Source: Nepenthes gracilis
Lineage: Eukaryota > Streptophyta > Magnoliopsida > Caryophyllales > Nepenthaceae
Assembly: GCA_033239525.1 (NCBI GenBank)
Contig: BSYO01000003.1
Location: forward strand, 8,674,001-8,738,000
Reading direction: 5' to 3'
DNA: 64,000 nucleotides
Made by a program: the position numbers and the translations under genes. This document shows, piece after piece, positions 10,392 to 23,853 of the stretch; within the stretch, counting starts at the first letter, position 1; every line of letters starts with the position of its first letter. The notes under the pieces are model-generated. The model was given only the letters and a program-made list of their open reading frames with translations. It searched no databases and was not told the origin of the DNA.

Positions 10392-13300
10392 CTATTGAGA
10401 TGTGGAAGGGGCGGCAATCTCCAGAGGCACACCAACGACGGGCTCCACTACTTGCGCACCTGGTAATTCCTTCGATATCATTTCCTGCATCAACTTCCCA
10501 TTTTCAGAATGCACCCACCAAACTCTACACAGATTTGTTGGCAAATCTGTGCTAATTGTAATCTAAAATCCTAATATATCCTTAAATCCTTGACACAAGG
10601 ATTTAAAGACCTTTTGAGAACCTCTAAATGCTTAGAATCAAGCACGTATCAACAGTGCTTTTGCTCTCCTTCCTCATCAGTAGTGATGAATTTTGGGACT
10701 TCTATTGATCAAGTGGCACCCAAATTTGTACCAATGAAAAAAGGAGCTACCAAAGGAACATGATGTTGTCTATCCCTGGGCATTTGTAGAGGACAAGGAT
10801 TTGCGCTCTTAAGGGTAAAGGGGGCTTTGTATCATATTTTCATGCAATTCTTTGTTCAGTAGGGAGTACTACGGAAGCTCAAGTAACGCACACATTCTTC
10901 CATACTCTTTTGACGTCACTCAATAGATGGTGAATTATTCACAACGATGTCTCACTAAACTGTGAATATGGTTTCAGTTGCAACACCAAAACTATAGGGA
11001 ATTCATCAAATGGTGATAAAAGAAACTGACCTTGAATGATTCCATGGTTCCTTGAGTTTGAATTATACTTGCAAGGAGCCCTTTGCTATCAAGATCACCG
11101 TTCTTCATTGGAACAACGAACCTATGAATAAAGTAATCAGAAATAGTGGAAACGAAGAAGAAGGCAGCAGCATACTTTTCAATGCAAGTTTTGCTTTAAA
11201 GTGAGGATTGAAGTAAAGATCATACTTGGCATGCAGCAATTTTGCAAGCTTTATTGCATCTTCTTGCCCAAAAACCAGAGTAAAATTTGGCAGAAGCTGC
11301 TTTATGACGGGTGTAATAACTATATCTGCTTGCTCCTTCATCAGGAACTCTTCCTCGTAGGCACAGTGAGGTTCGTAGTAAAGGGTCAGCTGACCTTCCA
11401 GAGAAGTGACGAGATACCTAGCACAAAATTTCTGAATACAGGTGAAATAATGAAGTTAGAGAAAAGAGATGAAGTTCACCGTAGCAAAATTCAAAGCCTT
11501 TACCCATTCTCAGGGCGCTGCCAAGGCGGTCCGAGAACTGGTCCTGGAGTAGCTCGGATTCTGACTGTTGAACCTTCTCTTCCTTCGATTTCAGTGAACT
11601 GACCAGGTTCCAAATATGAGACCTGAAATGGTCATCAACCAACATTCTCACTACCCTATGGCATACGGAGTCTTTCAAAAAGCTATAAAAACCTTCAAGC
11701 TTAATTAGCTATAGGGATGGAAAGGACAACAGATCTATAGAGTCTAGTAAAAGCATCTAACTCTTTTCATGTAAGGTTCAGTCTATGCTAGCCAACAAAG
11801 AAACTCTTCTCATCTTACTGCCCTCTTGTTGGGGTCACTCCCTTTTGGGAACGTGGCCGTAGACTTACGTGGCGATATGGTCCGCGGACTTATGCCCATG
11901 AGTTGTCTGCGGACTTATGGACAAGTCGTCCGAAAATTCTGCAAATGGACGTGGACTTTAATGTGATGTCCGAAAACCTTCCTCTGTTGAAGATTGAGGA
12001 TTTTGGGCAATACCCGGAGGCATAATTGGAGATCCAAGGTCTTGGTGGCCTGAGGGCCTGGATGCAAAATGCACACGTGAAAGACAACTAAGAAGATTTA
12101 CTGTGCACATGAAATCAGGGAACATGCGCGCAGCCTTTGCAGAGTGGTGGGCCGTTTTCTACAGAACCGACAATCCACAGAGACATTGCAGATGTGCAAG
12201 CTGACAGGCAGCTACCTGTACGGGTGTTCTCCACATTGGTATTGTTGTTGCTTTCAATAGCCTGTGTATATATATTGCTCTCTGAGTATGTGTGAGGAAA
12301 TAAGAGGGTGATTTTACAGAGAAGAAAAACATAGAGAACGTGAGAGTGTGTGGGTTTTCAGGAGAAAAGAGTGAAGTGTAATAGAGAGCTGTGAGTATGT
12401 GTGCTCTGTTCTTCATTTTCGTCTCAAAGGAGGCTTGTGTAGCCGTGTTGTCCCTGTAACCAGCTCTCACACATAGTGGATTTATTTGTGGATTGAAGTC
12501 ACGTGATTTTTCTCTTATTTTAAAGGGTTTTCCACGTAAATTTGGCAGTGTTCCTCTTCTTCATTTTATTTCTCCTTATTGCTGATTCTATTCGAATGCC
12601 TGTGTGTGTGTGTGGGCGTAAGTGCTATCTTGCTGTCCAACCAGTCACTCTTCCTTTTGCGCCAACACCTCTCTTGTCCTAATGACTCGTATAACATATG
12701 TATAGGATATAGAGTCGACTCCACAGTATAACAATTAACTCATTTTCTACCTAGATGCTCAGTGAAGCAACCGAAACCTCTGGTGTTTTCAGCAATCTAA
12801 TCTAGTTGCATATTCCAAGGAGTGAGGAATAGATTGCATTAACTAGGATCAGCAGGTCCAATTAGTAGTTTATAGCCTCATGTAGAGCACTCGAGGCTCT
12901 TGACATGGGTGAGAGTTTGTGAATTCGGCACCAAGTAAGGCACTCTCCCATTCAAAGAAAAGATTGGGGGCAGATGATTCAGCATATTCCTGAACAAACA
13001 AACTGCCTAGACAGTCTTAAGGGTTTCTCACAAGGATCCGTTCTTCTTATTGCAACATAACAATAAAAGAGAGACGAGAATTGGAAAAGTAAGCAGTTTG
13101 TTCTATCATGGCAAAATAGAGGTTCTAGTAAAGTCAATGACTAAGAAGAAAGGACGAGGAATTTCACCAGCAGCAAGAATGCCATGGCAAACGCCAGGTA
13201 CAAAGCATTGAGCAAGAATGACAAGACAATCCATGTCAGATGACTTATTGTTTAAATGTCCAAGATCATTTTAACGGGGAAGTTCTCATCCTTGAAGGGG

Positions 13301-14941
13301 GGCCTCGGCATAACATTGGAGTTATTGCCATGTGGCTTGTTAGTTATGGGTTTGAATAATGGAAATAGTCTCTTACATATAATTCAAGATAAAATTGCAT
13401 ACAATAAACCTAAAAGTGATTTGACCTTTCCCCTAATCCCGTGCATAGTAAGAGATTCATACCCCAGTTACTTGACTGGAAAGACAAGAGATTCCTACTG
13501 GGATTTGGCATAACACTGTAAAAGCCCAGATAAGTGATAATATCATCAATGGTTCAACAAGAGGGCTCATGCCATAGAGAATATACAGAGGTAGACATTG
13601 CAAGGGTTGGAAAGCACTAGTTGACCAAAAAGTTGAAAAGACCGAGAATTATCAAATTCAGGAGACCTTAAGTAATAGTACGGAATTACTCAGATTCACC
13701 ATATCTGTTTCGTTAATTCCTTGTCCAATTCTGCCAATGACAATTAGCACATAAGCAATTCCACAAATCAATTTTATGCAGGCTAGCCATGAAAGATATG
13801 AAAGGCATCCTGAAAGCAGCATAAAAGGAGGGTTGCATACGACTTACGCTGTTGAAAAGGGGATCCAACATTGCCTTGGCATTAGGAGTTGATATCACTT
13901 TCAGATTCGGGAACTCAGCAGAGAGTGGCTTTAAGGTCTTCAAATGGCAGTGATCATCGAGACTTTGTGTGATGAGCAAGCAATCAACTTCAGGAAGGCC
14001 ACTAAGCTTTGAAGAATCCGACACCAAAGAGAACAAATTGGCTTTATAAACTCGAATAAGAACCCCCACAGGAAAAAAAAAAGAAAAAAGAAAAAGCAAC
14101 GACTGTTCAGTGCTTACAGTAAAAGTGACTCTCAAGGTAAGGTAAAAATTAGTCATTTTATTCTCACAATCCCTCAAGTTGAACTGATTTAGTACTAACA
14201 AAAATAACTCAATTTTTTACCAATTGTCGTCAAATTAACCATCGTTAATTCATAATTGACTGGAAAAAATTGATGATTAGATTATCTATAGTTCTAATAA
14301 AGTATTATATGAATAAAATTTCACATCACGTATATATAATATTAATTTAAGAATAAAATATAGAAGTAGAAATATCTTTGACAAGTTTGCCAACAAGAAA
14401 CGGCAGGCCACATAAATTACCTGAAAGTTCTTCAAGACCTTCTTAGAAGCATCATAGAGCCATGGAATGCCAAAATCCAGGTTACCCACCAAGATTGGAT
14501 CGACCAATATCGTCAACCCCCTCACTTCCCACAACCAAGTATTGGCCTAAAACCAAAATTTGAAAAAAATAATGAACAACAAATCCGCATAAATTTCGGA
14601 ATTAACAAAAACAGAGACTCAGGATTTGAAAAACCCACTTCCAAGTAAGTAAGCTTGAAAACATCTAAGCCAGAAGAGGTGGACGCAGTTGCGTTTTCTT
14701 CAGAAGCAACAGCTGAGACAACCCTTCCTAACCTGTACGAGAAAGATCGAACCCCATCATCGAATGGGGAATGAGCAGACAAAGACCGACGAGTGCAGAG
14801 CTTCAATGCGTTGTAGCGATGGCGGGACGGAGAAATATGTGGCGAGAAAAAACAGCTGGAGTTATCAGACGGCGAGAACTTTAGGCAGCAGGTCCCGTGA
14901 AAAGAAGGCGAAAAAAAGGATTGAAGATGAAGAGAAACCAT
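10392..14941 (-). CDS. Plastid-targeted metallo-beta-lactamase-fold hydrolase, copy A (7 exons)
   Basis: Exons on the minus strand: 14639-14941, 14421-14546, 13848-14006, 11504-11622, 11226-11417, 11031-11121, 10392-10484. Every intron is GT-AG, and the joined frame of 1083 bases gives 360 codons without an internal stop. The start at 14941 (MVSLHLQ) is chosen over the upstream ATG at 14959 because copy B begins in the same way. The first 75 or so residues are rich in Ser, Arg and His and poor in acids, like a chloroplast transit peptide. The body has ILVDPILVGNLDFGIPWL, then LPEVDCLLITQSLDDHCHLKTL, where DDHCH sits at the metal-binding motif position of the fold, and later YYEPHC. From memory it resembles the Arabidopsis 'metallo-hydrolase/oxidoreductase superfamily' protein At1g25375. 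The substrate is unknown. Intron 3 holds a solo LTR that leaves the splice sites untouched. Confidence 0.9.
11827..12667 (+). mobile_element. Copia-type solo LTR in intron 3 of hydrolase copy A
   Basis: The 841 bp unit begins TGTTGG and ends CCAACA and is flanked on both sides by the identical 5 bp CCTCT (11822-11826 and 12668-12672). A TATA-like tract lies near 12265. The 3' part contains GGGTTTTCCACGTAAAT, a block often seen in U5 of plant copia LTRs. No internal domain is present, so the element was reduced by LTR-LTR recombination. Copy B lacks this insertion. Confidence 0.9.
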
Positions 14942-17900
14942 CGCCAGCCCACTCAGCACCGCCCGCTTGGAGGAGATTTCTTTCCCAATAAATCAAAGAA
15001 AATGACAACCCGTTAATGAATAAACATAGAAAATTATGGTGTGGATTTGATCACCTGGTGGCAGCAGCCTCTCAATTTGCGCGGTGATTGCAGTAACCAC
15101 GGCTACCCTGTGATGGGCAAGGAAATTGACGCCGACTTTGAGTTATGCAACGGGGAGAAAACGGGTGCTGCGATACCTAATGGTGTCCGATACGTATATA
15201 ATGTTACACAGTCTGTTGGACCAAAATTTAATAGCCGACAATTTTTATATTTAAAAGATAAAAAAAATACTTTTTCTTGTTTTTTTTTTTTAAACATAAA
15301 GGATGTTTTGGCCGATTAAATTTCAATCCAATAGATGACCGCGACGTCTTATACACATCAAATATCGTACGACATTGCAGTACCTCTCAACTTATGCAAG
15401 GGGTGTATGCTATCGTTATTCATGAATGTAAATATATTTTAGTTGAAAAAAATTATTTAATTTAAAAATATCTAAATTTTGACAATATTTGAAGAAAAAC
15501 TATAATTCAAAACCACTATTAGGATTCAACCACAATATTATACTTTAAATTTATAATCAAAATATCTCAAAAATATTAGGAGTTTGGTAAATCTAATTAC
15601 TCTTTTGATTAGATAGATTAGGTAAAACATAACAAAAATAGGTTATACTTTATAACGAAAACCCTAATCAATCCAAAACTATTTTTGTGCCTAAATGAAA
15701 AGGTGAAAAAGTTAATAATATTAGTATAATCTCAAAATAATTGAATCAACAGTATAATCTACTATCAAAAAATTTAAATATATAATTAATTGAACATTGT
15801 GTGAGAGATATTATGGTATTTGAATGAAATGAAATGTAATCAAGAGTTGTAACATGTGATTAGATTGGTATCCATATATTATTACAAGGGTATTTATTCA
15901 TCTATATTACATTAAGATTGAGTTGGGGTCAATGACATGATAAATTCAAATCAAAATATAAAGTACTAAATTTTACTAAAACTCGATCCAAATAAGTAGA
16001 ATATTATTAATTTAGACCGAGTTATTGAATAAAAGTTTTTCTATCATTTTTAATATTCGATAATCTATCAGTCGTCTCTGTATAGAAAGTGTAATGGTTT
16101 TGCCTCACGTTTAATATTGATAAATATAAATTTAATAATTTTTTATTTTATTTTTTAAATAAAAAACTAAATTTAGTTTTTTTCTATTTTTAACATGTAC
16201 TTTGGTGGTTGAATTTTTTGATAAGTTCTAAGTCAATATATTTTTAAAAAATATTTAAAATAACTTTGACATAGTTTTTGGTAAAATATTTTATATAATT
16301 AGAAAAAGAAATGCTCATAAATTTCGAGTTAGGGCCACCCCAACTGCACAATGTGCCATTGCACTCAAGCCGCCACCCCTTCATAAGGTACCCTTAGCTT
16401 TTTCTTTCTGGAGTGTTAATTATTTCTGTAAGATTTCACAATTTTAGTGCAACTAATATTAAGCAACATTCAGTCATAAAAAAATTAGATGAATAAAATT
16501 TGGGAAAACCAAACGTATCATATTCTCATCATGCAAAAATTTCAAAAATCCCCTCATTTTACAAATATAAAATATTTAAAAAATAAATTTGAATTATATG
16601 ATAATAAATTTGATGTGTCTTGAGGATTCGAATTAATATATGAATTAGGGAGCTGCCTTACCATACCTAAACACTTGAACAACAATGGGTCCGGTCTTTA
16701 TAATTCGAAATCTAAATCCCACGTATCACAATAAAATAAATAGGAAATAAAGAGGCCTACAACGCTTATATCCTCCAACACTCAAATTAAAAATTTTTCT
16801 ATTCGGATAAAAAATATGTAAGGTAGAGTATGTAAAAATTTAGAGAAGATGGGAAAGAGTATTTGTATAGAAGGAAGTGTTCCCTTTTGTGCACTCAATT
16901 GATTGAGTAATTTTAGCAATTGTGCACTCATCTAGTGGGGTGTCCATTATTTAGTTGTCTTAGTCTAATTTCGTCCTTATTTACAATGGAAGGTGCTGTT
17001 TGGTTAGTAGGCACTAAAATTAATGCGTGGGCATATGCCACTTTGTTTCAGTGGTGAGGGGTGTTATCTCGCATGTGAATGGTCGCTTTAATTCAATGAT
17101 AGAACTACTTGGTTTTCAATCATTAGATTGGCATAGTCGCTGTCTAAAACGATTCATTAAGTAAGCCATTATAATCCTTTAATATTTGACTATTCAAATC
17201 GTTTCCCTTATTTCATACGTTAAGTCATTCGTTTGATGGTTTTTGTGGTATCTTCTATTAGACCGTCGGTGCTTGGACCTTTTACCTACTTACGCATTAG
17301 GCTAATCTATACCTGGCCATACTCATCAAAATTTAAGACATTATATATATATTATAACTCATATTATTTAATTTTTGTTAAGATGTTTTTATATTTTTAA
17401 TGGTAAAATTTTATCATATAAATTTAGACAATTATAATTATAATAATATATTAAAATATATTAGATCTATTTTATATTATAACAGTTTATATCATTAAGA
17501 TAAAATTTTGACCGTTAAAAATATAAAAAGAGTTCAAAATAAATTTAAAATGAGGCTTAACCGTTACCACATTGTGGCCATGGATCATCCAGATAAAGGA
17601 GTATCACTGAATTTTGATTCAATAAAAATAAAAAATTTTATTATCATTTTATTTTTAGTAGATTTATCAATTTATTGTTTTGACTTTAATAAGCAATAAC
17701 TTACCAAGAAAAAAAAAAAAAGCAATAAAAACAAATTACTCCCTGATTTTAATAAGCAAATTTTCAATTTACCTTCACCATGGCTGTTGGAGCGTAACCA
17801 ACAATGGGTTTCGTTTTGGTGTATATGGTCGTGACACTACATGGGTAAAATTATTTCAATTTAATACACCTGAGTCCCAGTGTGCCAGGATTTTAAAATA

Positions 17901-18432
17901 AAAAATATATAAAAATAAAAATATATAAAATATTTAAAAAATATATTATATTTTATTTATTTTATAAAAATTTTTAATATTATAATTTATAAAAATAAAA
18001 ATATATCTAATAATTCAGATAGAATATTTAAAGCGTGAATGTTGATAAATCGTATACATAATTGTTCCTAAATTTCTTTCTCAAGTCTTTTTAGATTTCT
18101 ATGTTAGCAAGTTGATCAGCTTGATATGAATTAAAATATTAAACTATATTATATATAATTTAATATCATTTATTACGAATTATATCCAATGCAATCCATA
18201 AGTAATTGATCAGAGTTTGTCAATGGCCCGTTATGCACCGCATTAGTCTTTCAATGTGAGCCCTGGGATATCGCATTCATTCCGGATTAATTTCTTGGGT
18301 TTCAGGTTTATCATCTCCATCTAGTCTGCTTACAACCCCATCAGTCTTCATTCATCGGAATATTTTCTCACGCAGCCTCTCAGCCAACCTATCAAAACCA
18401 ATTTTCGTCATATCCGTCTCTCTCTTTATTGC
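14942..18432. other. AT-rich intergenic region upstream of hydrolase copy A
   Basis: The first few hundred bases should contain the promoter and 5' leader of copy A; I could not fix a TATA box. The rest is AT-rich with short low-complexity tracts and only small chance ORFs. A hairpin-forming inverted repeat lies at 17381-17534 and is listed separately. No other gene or element was recognised. Confidence 0.5.
17381..17534. repeat. Inverted repeat, MITE-like hairpin
   Basis: The left arm at about 17381-17418 (core TTTTTATATTTTTAA.GGT) matches the reverse complement of the right arm at about 17495-17534 over nearly 40 bases with few mismatches, separated by about 77 AT-rich bases. It could be a small foldback or MITE, or a hairpin RNA source. 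No target duplication was identified. Confidence 0.5.
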
Positions 18433-18813
18433 GTGTTCCACATCGGAGAGTTTGGGATAGAATCTCCAACTTATAAGTTTGAGGAATTCTTTTATCAATA
18501 GGATGTCCTTTTGAAGTGGGTTCTCCCACTGAACTTAAGTACGCATCAATGGTGTTCTCACTGAAATCGGCCCCGACTCGAAAAAGGTTACATACGAAGG
18601 GTTTTAAACGGAGAGAGTTACCTACGGAGAGGTTGACTTGCTGCCAGTGTGCCGAAACAGAGTGAAGTATCGCAAAGTGAGAGCCATCGAGTGAAGTGTC
18701 GTAGAGTGCAACCGTCGAGATCTGCGGCTGTCGAATGGGGAGGAATGATATGTGTCCCACGTCAGGGAGTTTAAGGTAAAACCTTTAATTTATATGTTTG
18801 GGGGCTCTTCCCA
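18433..18813 (+). mobile_element. TRIM-like or small LTR element fragment, interrupted by the chromovirus
   Basis: Two similar blocks lie about 320 bp apart. One starts at 18433 with TGTTCCACATCGGAGAGTTT; the other starts near 18752 with TGTCCCACGTCAGGGAGTTT. Both are followed by TTATAAGTTTG- or TTATATGTTTG-type sequence. CCCACATCGG is a hallmark of many plant TRIM and small LTR elements. The second block is cut at 18813 by the chromovirus and seems to resume behind it (CCCATGGGAC at about 26270). Confidence 0.45.
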
Positions 18814-20199
18814 TATCACAAATTCAGACCAAATAGGTTAATTTAAATAATAAATTATAATTTATAAAACGTAAAATTCTAAATAATTTTAAATAAATAA
18901 TTCTAAATCCCAAAATTAGGGTGTGACAAACCAATAAACAAGACCCGACACCAATCAAAAATCTACACATGACCTCATCGAATAACCGTCCGAATAAAAT
19001 AAATACAACATACTCTACAATTATCGTTAGGGAGGTAATAAATTAACCAAACTCATGAATCAAACATAATGAAATCTCCCAACTGATTCTAAAATATAAC
19101 CATGGGTCTATATCCGGTCAATTTTCATAATACAATCATATCAATTTTTAATTTTATACCATAACAAACTTAAACTCACCAAATTGGAGGAATGGCTGAT
19201 GGATCACGTCCTAATTCTTACAGTGCATCCGAACATTCTATTCTGAAAGATCAAAACAGAAAATGTGAGTCAAGCACTCGGCAAGTGTCATATTTAAACA
19301 AAATGAGTTCAATGAATAAGAGAGAATGTCAAATGGATGAAAATTCAGTCAAATTATAGAATAAATCAAATCACCGATAAGATAAATCCAACAGAAAATC
19401 TAATATCCAAATTCAAATGTAGTGACCACAATCAGGCACGTACATGTGAAAATACATGGCCGATGCAAGTTTTATGCACATTTTTATTAGACATATTAAT
19501 ATAAATATATATAGTGTCCAATAAATTTTTTAGACTTTCAAAAAAATAGTAAATTATCAAAATTATAAAACACATATCCAAAAATATCCAAATTAGATAA
19601 TAAACTACACATTTATATCCAGATTAAATAGATCGGGTAGATAAAATTACATATATATTACTAAAAATTTCAAACAATATATAAAATATATCGAAAATTA
19701 AATCAAACCAAATAAAAGGTTTACAAATACTTGCCTTAATCTTATACTTTACAGATTTGAATAAAAAATTATCCCAAAATACCTGAATCAGCGCTTTCTC
19801 ACTCCGACCGTGTGTACCCGTGCCTCTGCTTATTTCTCCTTCTCTCTCCACGCGGCTTCTGCCGCACGCTACTGCTGCTGCCACCTGCGTGACCGTCGTC
19901 GACCTTCACGGTGCCACCACGCCGGTACCGGCACCGCAGCTCTACCGCTGGACTCCCCCGGTGCCATCTTCTCTCTCTCTCTCTCTCTTACTCGCGACCC
20001 TCGCTGCGCACGCCATTGCCGACCCACCAGCGCACGGCCTTTTCCGAGTGCCGCTACCGTTGACGACCCAGCCTTTCTCCGTTGACTTTATCGTGAATGG
20101 AGACCTGAAAACCCTCTCCTCTCTCGAGCTTCTCTCTCCCTGATCTACCCCTTCACTGTTGTTATCCCCTACTTTTCTCTCCTTTTTTTTGTTTTCTCG

Positions 20200-20230
<31 letters not shown>

Positions 20231-20465
20231 TTATTTTTATATTATTATTATTATTATATATTTATTTATTCTATTTTCTATTTTTTACTATTCTAAAATT
20301 TAGATTAATATTCAAACGATAACTCAAGCACACCTCGGGGTACCAGCCCACCTGATTCAAATATCATTTCAAATTTTACAATATTAAATTAATTTCATCA
20401 CGTTCAATTTACTCAAAATTATAATTAGTATTAAATTGTTCTGAATAAAAATTCGGTATATTACA
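18814..20465 (-). mobile_element. 3' LTR of the chromovirus (1652 bp)
   Basis: It runs from TATCACAAAT (worn TGTCACA) to ...TATATTACA. It matches the right LTR over its whole length except for about 750 bp missing after the sequence CCAACAGAAA near 19397. A GC-rich CT-repeat part at 19800-20150 and an (AT)n tract near 20200 are shared with the partner. Confidence 0.85.
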
Positions 20466-21959
20466 TTCTCCCATCCTCACAAAAATTTTGGCATCGAAAT
20501 TTATACATCTCGATCTTAACCTCGATTATCAAACAATGTCGATATTCTTCCAAACTTCATCTTCAATCTTTTTAATAAATTTCCTTGAAAGCATAATAGT
20601 TGATAGAAATATCATATTCCTCTGCAATTGATCAGTCCCATCCCAAAAATTAAAATGACATTATTAACCTAAAATACTTCTCGTCGATCAAACGACTCCA
20701 ATTCAATCACATTCAAAGGATCATTCATATAAAACATATTGTATCTATCCATCAAATTCAAAAGAAAGGCCAATATGAAAGCCACTTCTCTAATCTACTA
20801 AAAATTTTAAATGTCACGATAACCTCTACTTCAAGCTACCCTTGACTCCAAAATTTAAAATTTGTCTCTTCAAAATGCCTCCATAAACATTTGGTTATTC
20901 TTTTCAAACTCCAATCGGTTTGCAAACTTGATCTCTCATTTCAAGCCTTAAATCAAATCTTGTGATCGGTAGTTGTGAGTCCACACGATTCTATTGCGCC
21001 ACTTTGATCGATATTCAATCTCAAATCACAATCAAAAGATTCAAAGTAAGAATATCTTGCATTATTCTCATCATGACAATATGCTAATGACCAATCTCGG
21101 AAATGACTTCCTGATACGCAAGCGATGAGCTGACTTCATCAGCTCATCTATCATCAGCTAGCTCATTCTTGTCTAAATGGCCACCAAATCCTTTACTGTT
21201 TGAGGCTGACTTGAAACAAAATATAGAAAGCTTCTTCCTTTAAGCATGAGACACATTATCAGCTTGCCACTCTACTCAGTGGAGAATTTTTGGCATTTCC
21301 TTCGAACTTGGATCATTTCAACTCAATCATAGTTGTTCATGACCTCATTTGCTCCCAAACTTCTATCCAATCAGCTTTTGAGTTTTAATCCAATCAGCCG
21401 AAACTCTAACAAGACCATTCACGATAGCATACTTCCTCTCGAACGTGTAATGGGAAAAGCACTTGCACCATAGACTCGAGGTTACTGGCTCGATCATGTC
21501 CAACTTCATGATGGTTATCCAAAAGGAAATTCATTTCTAATCTTTATAAAAGCTTCTCCCACAAATAAGAGTTTCGTTCATAATCCAATCCTTGCAGCAA
21601 AGAGAGGAAATTCTTTCGACCCAGTCTTCATTCTAGCATCCTCGCCATAGCATCTTCACACAAAATCCTCCAAATTATGTCACATCCCAAATTTTTCTTT
21701 GGATAATGCACCTGACCATACTAAATCTATACATATCGAGATCTTTCTTAAGAGCATTACTGAACGCTACTAAACTTTCTGATCCATTAGGGATCGAAAA
21801 AATCGACACCGATGACAATCCATTTTTTGATTGTTGAAAACTTTCGCACAAGCATCATTTACAAAATGGCCAGAACTGACCCAACAACACAGTCAAAATC
21901 TAATCGATAACAACCATAAAAGATGCTTGAATATTCGACAACCCAAAGCACAATCAAAC

Positions 21960-22480
21960 TTTTGCAATGACCAAACTTGACCTGAGATCTATCCTATGCA
22001 CATCCTCCCACTTAATCTTCAACCAATGATACCTCGAACACAACTTGATCTTAGAGAAAATCATAATTTCTTCAAATGGATTTAACAAATTCTCGATCTT
22101 TGAGAGCTTATATACATATCTAATTCCTAAATAATTCAAGTATAGATCCATCAATTCAACTCTACTCACCAGAGAAACATTGAATACTCCACGCCAAGAC
22201 ACTTGGCCGAATGAAACCTTCTCAATAATTGCTGTCTCAATTTCTTCAATTCAGATAAGACTACCCATGTAGAGCCTTCGAAATCGGCATCAATCCAAGC
22301 ATAATATCGATAGCAGATTCGATCTCTCGATCTGTAAATAATTCAGACTAATCCTAAAAAAAACACCTTTGAACTCACAGATGACCAAAATACCTTTAAG
22401 GTTCAAGGAATAGCTCCCATATATGACTATATGTGCCAAATAAGCTCGGTACTCATCTCTTAACAGACGACTCGATTGCA
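21960..22480 (-). pseudogene. Protease/RT relic of the chromovirus
   Basis: Frames on the minus strand give, in order, a region like SRLLRDEYRAYLAHI, then VICEFKGVFF (normally VCEFKDVFP), REIE-like and SAID-like residues, ELKKLRQQLLE and a stretch corresponding to the first RT motifs: YVYKLSKIENL followed by IFSKIKLCSRYHWLKI. In working elements the latter reads FSKIDLRSGYHQL, so the catalytic Asp and the Gly are gone. Several frameshifts lie between these blocks. The order and distances fit gypsy pol. Confidence 0.75.
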
Positions 22481-23853
22481 ACACCAAGATTAACCCTGAA
22501 ATCCTCTTATTGATTCTTCCACGGAACTCAGAGGACTCATATCCTGAATGCAGAATGGAACAAATTTGCCAAAATAGTCTTCCATGACTGAGATCTGGCT
22601 CTAATTTCATGAGTTGTATTTGCAAATGCATCACCTGGAACCGTTTGACTCCTTTCTAGTCGTCTGGAATCCGAACGCAAGGGATTCGAACGATCCTTTA
22701 ACAAATGGCATATCTGGTCACAATTTGAAGCAGACTCCATTTCTAACGAAATAACTCGTCTTGCGTATTTCTTCCCGCTAAACTTGCAGGCTGGCCCTAC
22801 AAACTCGAACTTCGAGGAAGAATACTTTGCTTTATCTGACATTCTTTTAGTGTATCTTCTGGAGGATAGGCATGTCCATCCTTCGAGTTCTGATTTCAAT
22901 ATTCTAACTACTTTTTAAAAACGCATCTCCCGAAGCTACTCCTGCTTGATCACCAGGGCTTGGTTGAGCTTCTGGCACGGACTGCTTCTAAATTAAATCA
23001 TGAATTCCATAACTATTATTATGTTTCAACAAATCTTTCAAATTCTTCAATATTTTCCTAAGCATTGCCTAAGAGGCTAAATCTCGAGCTCTTTGTCCAA
23101 TGATTTTTCAATGATAAATAAATTGCGGAGACGACTATCCACTCAATCACAGCGACGAATGGGAATGGACAACTATTGAGTCTTCCTCTCATCCTAACTG
23201 TAGCTTCAAATCTCTACATGATTAACATCTTTGCTACCAATAAAATCAGACTTGCACAATATTATCCTATCTTTTGGTAGAGGTTGTCTATCAAAACTTC
23301 ACAGCTTCTTTTGCGAAGAGAAACAAGTTAACTTGATTTAAGCTTCTTCATATTTATTTGCAGCATCCAATCTTTATGAGCCTTCATTCATCTCCACTTC
23401 AACGTTTACCTTCTTATCGGTGAAAAATCTTCTTCTATCATGTGAGATTTTGAACCGACTAATTTTATCACCTACCCCTCTGCTGACCAAAATTTTCTTC
23501 TACTCTGCGAGATTTCGGATCGACACCACCTAAACACGACACTTATCTTCCAAAATTGTAAATCCTAATAAAACATTCACATATATGCAGAAACCCAATA
23601 AAATTCTAACTCAACCGCTATATCAGACCATACATTATATTGCTCGTGCGACTTATCATAATCAAATGATCATCATTCCAATCCAAATCAAAACCTCTAC
23701 AACTTGCCATTCCGATTCAAATCAAATCTTCAACAACCAAAAATTTTTACTATCTGTCAAAGACAGTACTTATCTCGTCCAAAAATTTAGTCCATTATTT
23801 ATTCAAAATGACCCAAAGTACCTCTCCTTACGATTTCTCTCTAATACTATTTA

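Noticed and set aside
11822..12672. An extra exon or alternative gene in intron 3 of copy A (103-codon ORF at 12159-12470)
   Set aside because: It lies wholly inside the solo LTR with its target duplication and has no counterpart in copy B.
19810..20143. ORFs of about 100 codons in the GC-rich part of the left chromovirus LTR
   Set aside because: They lie inside an LTR on the strand opposite to the element, change frame between the two LTR copies, and consist of CT-repeat-derived Ser/Leu/Pro runs.
20466..23853. A chromodomain or complete integrase in the chromovirus interior
   Set aside because: Looked for because of the LTR and polypurine type, but only the protease-RT stretch could be read; the lineage call rests on the termini and that relic.
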